Assembly: GCA_036522495.1 (NCBI GenBank)
Contig: DATDFS010000205.1
Span: 1-5,941 of the forward strand
Length of the DNA: 5,941 nt
DNA from: Nitrososphaera_A sp036522495
Lineage (GTDB): Archaea; Thermoproteota; Nitrososphaeria; Nitrososphaerales; Nitrososphaeraceae
Direction of reading: 5' to 3'
Shown: positions 1 to 4,038 of the stretch, piece after piece
How positions within the stretch are numbered: the stretch's first letter is position 1
Layout of the letters: each line of letters starts with the position of its first letter
Notes under the pieces: generated by a model
Database searches by the model: none
The model's input: only the letters and a program-made list of their open reading frames with translations
Told to the model about the DNA's origin: nothing
Program-made: the position numbers and the translations under genes

Positions 1-10
1 TAATTAATAA

Positions 11-754
11 TTAATTCGCTTCACTCTTTGCCATATTCTTATGAATCTCTGACACCTCTTTTTGTAGCTGCTTTATTTGGGACTGAAGTTGCTTAATTAA
101 TTCTGATTGTCTTTTTGCATCTTTAGATTGCTTTTGTAAAATGGGCTGAAGCATTAATCCTATTTTATCAGTGTGGTCGGTCTCAATAAAGTCCCTTATT
201 TTGTGGAATATTTCGTCCTGGTTTTCCGATAATTTAGTTTCATGATGATGTGTTATACCCCCTTCTTCTATCTCCTTTATCCTCTGCTCGGCCGGTATTG
301 CTCTTGCCCACAAACTATCAAAGACAAAATGCTGATGATGCTCTACGATTTCCTTTACATTACTGCGGATAATCTGGGATGCTGGTCTTCCTTTGGCATG
401 AAATGTTGCAGGGGCTATGTATTCTGTTTCATTTAAATAAAAACTACCTTTAATCCCATCTATATGACGGACCTCGTCAACCATTTTCATCAACTCCCTG
501 CAGTAGCCAACGTTATTCTCAGTAATTTCAGTTATGTACCTCAACTTGACACCTCTACTTCTGGCATCAAGGAATGCCTTCTTCAGCTCTCCAATTTGAA
601 TAACCAAGGACGGCCGACTGTAATCTATGCATGCATCAATCTTGATCTTTGTATCAGAGGTAAATCTTAATACCGTATTTACTACATTCTGTTCGTCTTT
701 TAACACCTCGGTCCTTTCAGTATTTGCGTCTGACGATGATGGCGTAGTAGTCAA
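11..754 (-). CDS. Stand-alone sensory domain of thaumarchaeal histidine kinases, without kinase
   Basis: A soluble 247-residue protein with no signal peptide or membrane segment. Residues ~14-164 match, from memory, the N-terminal sensory module of many Nitrososphaerales histidine kinases: TEVL near 15-18, an IDAC/YSRPS block at 39-49, GVKLRYITEIT at 68-78, HIDGIKG at 97-103, and AIPAEQRIKEIEEG at 152-165. In those kinases HisKA and HATPase_c domains follow. Here they are absent, and the protein ends in a charged, Gln/Lys-rich probable coiled coil (about 207-243). The module resembles phospholipase-D-like or TrmB-type ligand-binding folds, but its ligand is unknown. The start is TTG at 754-752. 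An in-frame TGA lies four codons upstream, so TTG is the most distal start possible; GTG at residue 17 is the alternative. It is divergent from a sensor-less kinase gene. The family call is fairly secure; its role as a separate signalling subunit is inference. Confidence 0.8.
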   Translation of the reverse strand: MTTTPSSSDANTERTEVLKDEQNVVNTVLRFTSDTKIKIDACIDYSRPSLVIQIGELKKAFLDARSRGVKLRYITEITENNVGYCRELMKMVDEVRHIDGIKGSFYLNETEYIAPATFHAKGRPASQIIRSNVKEIVEHHQHFVFDSLWARAIPAEQRIKEIEEGGITHHHETKLSENQDEIFHKIRDFIETDHTDKIGLMLQPILQKQSKDAKRQSELIKQLQSQIKQLQKEVSEIHKNMAKSEAN

Positions 755-786
755 AGAATCAGCTCAAAATTACAACCTAAGGTAAG

Positions 787-795
787 TATAAAATA
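787..795 (-). promoter_or_regulatory. TATA-like box for the sensory-domain gene
   Basis: On the minus strand this reads TATTTTATA, centred about 37 bases before the TTG start at 754. With the usual archaeal spacing of about 26 bases, transcription would begin near 765, leaving a leader of about 11 bases. No Shine-Dalgarno-like motif is obvious. The assignment rests on sequence and spacing only. Confidence 0.5.
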
Positions 796-874
796 TTAAC
801 TAATTTCATAAAATTACTGTTCCTGATTCCTGGTCTTTTTTGTTGCCTCCCGCGATCTTGGCTCGCTTTGTATT

Positions 875-946
875 TCAAGTTACGTGGTCTTGTTTCCAAT
901 CTGTATCCGCAGCACGTGTATCAGCAGCACGGGCACCAAAATCCAT
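875..946 (-). CDS. Candidate 23-residue micro-ORF with tandem RAADT repeat
   Basis: An ATG-initiated ORF encoding 23 residues, MDFGARAADT then RAADTDWKQDHVT, closed by TGA. It contains the pentapeptide RAADT twice in tandem, encoded by a 15-base tandem duplication (902-916 and 917-931) whose single mismatch is synonymous (GCT/GCG, Ala). A TATA-like stretch at 965-975 lies about 24 bases before the ATG, the spacing expected for a leaderless archaeal transcript. An in-frame TGA sits four codons before the ATG, so the ORF cannot be much longer. I recognise no family. It could be a real microprotein, a remnant, or chance. It sits alone in the gap between the sensory and kinase genes. Confidence 0.25.
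   Translation of the reverse strand: MDFGARAADTRAADTDWKQDHVT
902..931. repeat. 15-base tandem duplication, two copies
   Basis: TGTATCCGCAGCACG (902-916) is followed directly by TGTATCAGCAGCACG (917-931), with one mismatch in 15. On the minus strand the repeat is in frame within a 23-residue ORF. Confidence 0.85.
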
Positions 947-1085
947 CCCATCATCTCATATCACATATTATAAACAGTAACTAACACATCTGACAACGTG
1001 TCTGTTCAGCAGCAGCAGCACAACGGCCAGAACCAATGGTTTTGCGCCTTATGGACTTTGCCTGTAAATAGTAACAACTGGAGTG

Positions 1086-1130
1086 TTAAATTAGAATAAT
1101 GTTTCACCTAAATCATCTATAATGTATATT
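1086..1130 (+). promoter_or_regulatory. Two candidate TATA-like elements for the histidine kinase
   Basis: TTAAATTA at 1086-1093 would place transcription start near 1115-1118, just before the first ATG at 1122. A second AT-rich stretch, CTATAATG followed by TATATT (1117-1130), overlaps that ATG and would place the start near 1147-1153, just before the second in-frame ATG at 1161. The true start codon therefore depends on which element is used. Confidence 0.4.
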
Positions 1131-2264
1131 GTTATTATTATTTATGTGGAGAACTGGCAGATGTCTGGCGATAATATAGATAATCGTTACCCCTCAAAGT
1201 CAACTGCTGACGGGATGCTTAGATCAATTAAGCAAGAGATGATTTTAAAAACGGAAGAATTAAGACAAACAAGTGACTTGCTTTTAGCTTCAAATGATGC
1301 GCTCAAATCAAAAACAGAAGAATTGGATAAGACAAACAAGGACTTATTTGAATCAAACCATGAGCTTGCTTCAGTAAATAGAGAGCTTTCTGAGGTTAAT
1401 AAGGAACTTACAGCAACCAATACAAGATTTGCAGAAACTAACAAGAGGTTTGCTCAAGTTAATAAAGAACTGTCAGCGTTAATCGAGGAGCTCTCTTTAG
1501 CTAATGAACAAATAAAGACACGTGATAAGATACTGACAGATTTTGTCAACATAGCGGCTCATGAGTTCAGAACACCTACACAATCCATTCTTGGATATTC
1601 TGAATTATTGCAACTACTGTCTGAAGAAGAGCAGGGTGGTTTCGATAAGAAGGTCAATGATGAAAAGAACAAGGCTTTGGAGTCAATAATCAGAAATGCA
1701 GATAGACTAGATAAATTAGCTACCAATATACTTGATGTTACCAGAATTGACGGTAATATTTTGGTAATTAATAAACAGCGTTTCAACCTTAATGAAAAGA
1801 TAAGGGATATAGTATCAGACATCGTAAGTCAAATGGGAAAAAAAACCCGCAATAATAAAAATATAAGAATAGCTTTTGAATCAAAAGCAGGAGCAAAAGA
1901 GATTTACATAGAAGCAGATAAACTAAGGATATATCAGGTTATTTCAAATCTGCTCAATAATGCTGTTAAATTTACAAAAGACGGAAACATAACTATTACA
2001 GCAGATTTGAACACAAACGAAAGAGAAGTCGTTGTCAAGATAACAGATACAGGCACTGGTATAGCGACTGATATTTTACCAAAGCTGTTCACAAAATTTG
2101 CCACAGGTTCTTCAGAAGGCGTTGGCTTGGGATTGTTCATATCAAAAAGTATTGTAGAGGCTCATGGTGGTAGAATATGGGCTGAGAACAATAAGACAGG
2201 CAGTAATCTGAAAGGACAGAAAGGGGCTACATTTGCATTTAGCCTTCCTTATTTGGCTAGTTGA
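1122..2264 (+). CDS. Soluble sensor-less histidine kinase with long heptad coiled coil
   Basis: A 380-residue protein kinase of two-component signalling. Order of parts: a short N-terminus; a coiled coil (about 37-135) of 14 unbroken heptads whose d positions are M40, L47, L54 and onwards to I131; HisKA (about 136-208) with the phospho-acceptor H147 in AAHEFRTP; and HATPase_c (about 262-377). The ATPase domain has an N-box with N276 and N280, D309-GTG as G1 box, F326, GVGLGL (333-338) as G2 box, and HGG at 348-350. The catalytic residues all look intact. There is no PAS, GAF, receiver or transmembrane domain, so it is cytosolic and needs a signal from elsewhere. Start: ATG 1122 is annotated, but ATG 1161 (M14) is a strong rival, with GGAG about ten bases upstream and TATA-like DNA at a fitting distance. 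The divergent neighbour encodes a kinase-less sensory domain. No cognate response regulator is visible. Confidence 0.92.
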   Translation: MYIVIIIYVENWQMSGDNIDNRYPSKSTADGMLRSIKQEMILKTEELRQTSDLLLASNDALKSKTEELDKTNKDLFESNHELASVNRELSEVNKELTATNTRFAETNKRFAQVNKELSALIEELSLANEQIKTRDKILTDFVNIAAHEFRTPTQSILGYSELLQLLSEEEQGGFDKKVNDEKNKALESIIRNADRLDKLATNILDVTRIDGNILVINKQRFNLNEKIRDIVSDIVSQMGKKTRNNKNIRIAFESKAGAKEIYIEADKLRIYQVISNLLNNAVKFTKDGNITITADLNTNEREVVVKITDTGTGIATDILPKLFTKFATGSSEGVGLGLFISKSIVEAHGGRIWAENNKTGSNLKGQKGATFAFSLPYLAS

Positions 2265-2641
2265 CAATGTGAAATATGGGAAGTGGCAGATAAAGCCATG
2301 CCGTTATAGTTAACATAGGTGGATATGAGATAATTGTGCGCCTTTGTGAAACGACAGATGACGATAAAGAAAGAAATGAAAAGCAACAATGATGATATAT
2401 GATAGGAAAGGTAAGTATGACTGATGTATCTTGTAACACTCCAAGGCAGATGAAGAAGATGATAATGATTATGATGTGTGAGCAATAACGATTTGTGCGA
2501 TGAATGAATACCGATAGATAAGTGATGATGATTATTATTGTTTAATTTCGGAGTTTAGGCTTTTAAAATACTATCTTATCTAATCTTATCCTATCCTATC
2601 CTATCCTGTGATGATAACCCTTTTCCATATTAAAACCAGTC
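2265..2641. other. Gene-poor intergenic stretch with microsatellite
   Basis: This 377-base gap lies between the kinase stop and the end of the small membrane-protein gene, which converges on it. It is rich in GATGAT/ATGATG-like and purine-rich sequence and contains a CTATC-type pentanucleotide array (2571-2605). Open frames exist on the minus strand, but their translations are low-complexity. I see no RNA gene and no convincing terminator hairpin. Confidence 0.6.
2571..2605. repeat. Degenerate (CTATC)n pentanucleotide array, 7 units
   Basis: Seven consecutive 5-base units read CTATC, TTATC, TAATC, TTATC and then CTATC three times. The last three are perfect. On the minus strand the units read GATAG/GATAA. 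The array lies 37 bases beyond the stop codon of the minus-strand small membrane-protein gene. Its function is unknown; replication slippage is the likely origin. Confidence 0.85.
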
Positions 2642-2803
2642 CTATTTGTAACAGATAGTTTCATTGTTCAACACCAGACTAACACACATGTACCCAGGGC
2701 GTTCATCGATTACAATGACATTATACTGATAAACAAAGGCTAGTGCGACTATTGATATTAATGCCAATAAAGCTAGTATTATTTCAGTGATATTTCCGAA
2801 CAT
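2642..2803 (-). CDS. Small single-pass membrane protein, 53 residues
   Basis: The ATG at 2803 begins a 53-residue ORF ending in TAG. Residues about 7-25 form one uninterrupted hydrophobic helix (EIILALLALISIVALAFVY), long enough to cross the membrane. A short polar region follows (VIDERPGYMC) and then a 14-residue tail. Cys40 and Cys51 lie in the C-terminal part and could pair by disulfide if that side faces outward; this is inference. I recognise no named family. It reads as a real gene because the translation shows a clean membrane helix and because TTATAT at 2832-2838 sits about 31 bases before the ATG, matching the short-leader layout of its neighbours. The next gene upstream on the same strand ends 47 bases away, so co-transcription is also possible. 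Confidence 0.6.
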   Translation of the reverse strand: MFGNITEIILALLALISIVALAFVYQYNVIVIDERPGYMCVSLVLNNETICYK

Positions 2804-2830
2804 GATTAATAATAGTAATACACTCTTGGC

Positions 2831-2838
2831 TCATATAA
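2831..2838 (-). promoter_or_regulatory. TATA-like box for the small membrane-protein gene
   Basis: On the minus strand this reads GTTATATG, centred about 31 bases before the ATG at 2803 and predicting a leader of about 5 bases. It lies in the 47-base gap after the upstream acidic-protein gene, suggesting the small membrane protein has its own promoter. Confidence 0.45.
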
Positions 2839-2850
2839 CCAATTAAGCTG

Positions 2851-3027
2851 CTAACCTGATGATGGAGATTCATTATCATGGGCTTCAAATTCATCCTCCT
2901 CCTCATCTTCCAATTCTCCTTCATTCTCGGTTTCTTGCAATTGTTCTCCCTCCTCTTTTGGCATGCTGCTCAAACTACTGTAAAATCGACTAAATGGTAT
3001 AAAAGAGTATACAAGATATTCGGACAT
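2851..3027 (-). CDS. Small protein with aromatic N-terminus and highly acidic tail, 58 residues
   Basis: The ORF runs from the ATG at 3027 to TAG, giving 58 residues. Residues 1-21 are rich in Tyr, Phe and Ser (MSEYLVYSFIPFSRFYSSLS). Residues 25-53 are strongly acidic, with the cluster ELEDEEEDEFE at 38-48. The protein is probably disordered in its C-terminal half. No family is recognised. An in-frame stop lies 12 codons before ATG 3027. Start choice is uncertain. ATG 3027 has CTATAT at about 3046-3051, roughly 22 bases upstream, fitting leaderless transcription. ATG 2964 (M22, starting MPKEEGEQ) has a better-looking TTTTATACC at 2996-3005, which would leave a leader of about 10 bases and a 37-residue purely acidic protein. 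It is the first of two small same-strand genes and is divergent from the DUF1059 gene. Confidence 0.5.
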   Translation of the reverse strand: MSEYLVYSFIPFSRFYSSLSSMPKEEGEQLQETENEGELEDEEEDEFEAHDNESPSSG

Positions 3028-3178
3028 ATTATTATTATGATGATGATATAGATGATGACACTAACAATAATTGTAAATCGCAACATACGATCGAATTGTC
3101 TTTATTACCACAGTTTTTAATCAAAGGGCATGTCCAATGATATCCCTTATAAGATACATGTTGCCACTAACATATCAT
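3028..3178. promoter_or_regulatory. Divergent promoter region between acidic-protein and DUF1059 genes
   Basis: This 151-base gap carries a minus-strand TATA-like CTATAT near 3046-3051. On the plus strand CTTATAAGA (3146-3154) lies about 29 bases before the ATG at 3179, predicting a start of transcription only a few bases before the codon. The plus-strand box decides the DUF1059 start, because an upstream in-frame ATG at 3137 lies before the box. Confidence 0.55.
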
Positions 3179-3358
3179 ATGAAAAGTTTAACATGCCGGG
3201 ACGCAGGATTTGACTGTGCTGCTGTGATTAAAGGAGATACTGAAGACGAAATCATGCAAAAGGCTGGAGAACATGCCAGGAGTGAACATAATATCAAACC
3301 AGAAGATATGACTCCTGAATTTCAGCAGAAAATAAGAGGACTAATACGTACTGCCTAG
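3179..3358 (+). CDS. DUF1059 family small protein
   Basis: A 59-residue protein starting MKSLTCRDAGFDCAAVIKGD, the typical beginning of the DUF1059 family (PF06348), which is usually 50-60 residues and of unknown function. The family pattern continues with TEDEIMQKAGEHARSEH and ends MTPEFQQKIRGLIRTA. Conserved Cys6 and Cys13, with His32 and His37 in the EHAxxxH segment, could together bind a metal; that is inference, not established for the family. The reading frame is open upstream to ATG 3137, which would add 14 residues. I reject that start because the TATA-like box at 3146-3154 lies downstream of it and because family members begin at MK.L.C. A run of five T follows the stop after 18 bases (3377-3381) and may serve as a weak terminator. 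The gene is divergent from the acidic-tailed small protein. Confidence 0.85.
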   Translation: MKSLTCRDAGFDCAAVIKGDTEDEIMQKAGEHARSEHNIKPEDMTPEFQQKIRGLIRTA

Positions 3359-3376
3359 ACATTAGATTATGTTATG

Positions 3377-3381
3377 TTTTT
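3377..3381 (+). terminator. Possible short oligo-T terminator after DUF1059 gene
   Basis: Five consecutive T residues lie 18 bases after the TAG stop in an AT-rich context. Archaeal termination often uses oligo-T tracts without hairpins, but this one is short, so the call is weak. Confidence 0.3.
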
Positions 3382-3432
3382 GGTTCACTAAATAGCACAT
3401 AATTCTGGAATGCCTGTAATGGGAATTGAGCG

Positions 3433-3456
3433 ATTGTTTGTTTGTTTGTTTGTTTG
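3433..3456. repeat. (TTTG)5 tetranucleotide microsatellite
   Basis: Five perfect TTTG units (3437-3456) are preceded by an imperfect ATTG. The array lies inside a short unassigned plus-strand ORF (3410-3592), where a change in unit number would shift the frame. Confidence 0.9.
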
Positions 3457-3808
3457 CACTCTTTTTACAGTAGCAGGTGTTTCCCCATTGTATTTTATCA
3501 GTATCAGTTTCCCGGAAGGCGGTGGTTTGCAGTTGAGAAATTCTAGTTCCAAATACAATGTCTGTAGATTAACTTATCCTGAAGTTATCTAGTCATCTCA
3601 TGTATTCTTATAGAAGAAGTAATATGCACATTAAAGCTGCCTGAATGAATCAATCCAAAATCATATGTCGCACAATAACGAATAAACAATTATCTATCAT
3701 CAATCAACCCCAGTAGCAAGCTCGTCAGATGATGTGGCAGTAGATTGTATACACACAAATTGGGAAATGTATACCAGTATGACTTATACTTTTAGTCATA
3801 AAGACACG

Positions 3809-3931
3809 TCAGCCAGTGGCTTCAAGTGGACATGCATCGCTGCGGCACTGCATCACACTACATTCAATTAAAAGGAGTTGACGGCCGTATTCCGTGCAGG
3901 TCTTTCCTTTGAATATTATAATTCTACTCAA
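3809..3931 (-). CDS. Possible 40-residue Cys-containing small protein
   Basis: A TTG at 3931 opens a frame of 40 codons ending in TGA. The product begins MSRIIIFKGKTCTEYGRQ and ends MQCRSDACPLEATG, with Cys at 12, 24, 29 and 34. It could bind metal or form disulfides, but I recognise no family. The strongest TATA-like sequence in this gap (3946-3957 on the minus strand) lies about 20 bases before the TTG, a little close for leaderless transcription. An inverted repeat overlaps the interval between box and start. The other genes at 754 and 5367 also use TTG, so such a start is credible here, but chance is a serious alternative for an ORF of this size. Confidence 0.25.
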   Translation of the reverse strand: MSRIIIFKGKTCTEYGRQLLLIECSVMQCRSDACPLEATG

Positions 3932-3957
3932 CTAGTTTACTAGTCAAATTATATACT
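3931..3957. promoter_or_regulatory. ACTAGT inverted repeat next to a strong TATA-like box
   Basis: ACTAGT occurs at 3931-3936 and 3939-3944 with a two-base spacer; each half is itself a palindrome, so the pair is both a direct and an inverted repeat. Immediately to the right is AAATTATATACT (3946-3957), a good archaeal TATA-like match readable in either direction. The arrangement resembles an operator overlapping a promoter. The controlled transcript could be the 40-residue minus ORF or a plus-strand RNA running towards the 3' end of the protease gene. Confidence 0.4.
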
Positions 3958-3995
3958 GTGTGGGATTAATTAGACATAATCATCTTCTGCCCTCC

Positions 3996-4024
3996 TAAAA
4001 AAATAAAATAAAATAAAATAAAAC
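3996..4024 (-). terminator. T-rich terminator of the protease gene, built of TAAAA repeats
   Basis: On the plus strand this is an A-rich tract with four perfect TAAAA units (4004-4023) preceded by a run of seven A. On the minus strand it becomes repeated TTTTA ending in TTTTTTT, starting 15 bases after the protease stop codon. Such hairpin-free T-rich tracts are the standard archaeal termination signal. The pentanucleotide periodicity suggests it grew by slippage. Confidence 0.7.
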
Positions 4025-4038
4025 AAAGCGATGTGTTA

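Larger units (their letters stand above)
755..1121. other. Divergent intergenic region, sensory protein to kinase
   Basis: This 367-base gap separates two divergent genes. It holds the TATA-like box of the minus-strand sensory gene (787-795), the 15-base tandem duplication and micro-ORF (875-946), a further CAG-rich stretch near 1009-1020, and TATA-like sequence before the kinase (1086-1093). I see no tRNA, no other long ORF and no clear operator. Confidence 0.7.
3359..4038. other. Largely gene-free intergenic region of about 680 bases
   Basis: Between the DUF1059 stop and the protease stop I find no confident gene. The region holds the TTTG array (3433-3456), a 60-residue plus ORF around it with a hydrophobic stretch (3410-3592), a 34-residue plus ORF starting at 3767, a possible 40-residue TTG-initiated minus ORF (3809-3931), an ACTAGT inverted repeat beside a strong TATA-like sequence (3931-3957), and the A-rich tract that acts as protease terminator (3996-4024). 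No tRNA-like or CRISPR-like structure is visible. Confidence 0.65.

Noticed and set aside
242..670. Two plus-strand ORFs opposite the sensory-domain gene
   Set aside because: Both are antisense shadows of a protein with clear family motifs and show no domain of their own.
2249..2485. Minus-strand ORF of 78 codons overlapping the end of the kinase gene, plus a nested 60-codon frame at 2257-2439
   Set aside because: The translations are His/Tyr/Ser-rich low complexity caused by repeated ATGATG-like DNA. They overlap the kinase gene antisense, have no well-spaced TATA-like box, and match no family I recognise.
3137..3178. Fourteen-residue N-terminal extension of the DUF1059 protein
   Set aside because: The upstream ATG precedes the TATA-like box at 3146-3154, and the family begins at the MK.L.C motif.
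3410..3592. Plus-strand ORF of 60 codons with hydrophobic stretch
   Set aside because: Not listed as a gene. It contains a microsatellite, has no TATA-like box at the right distance, and has no recognisable domain. Kept only as a low-probability phase-variable candidate.
3767..3871. Plus-strand ORF of 34 codons (MYTSMTYTFSHKDTSASG...)
   Set aside because: Short, no recognisable family, no clear promoter, and it overlaps a competing minus-strand frame.
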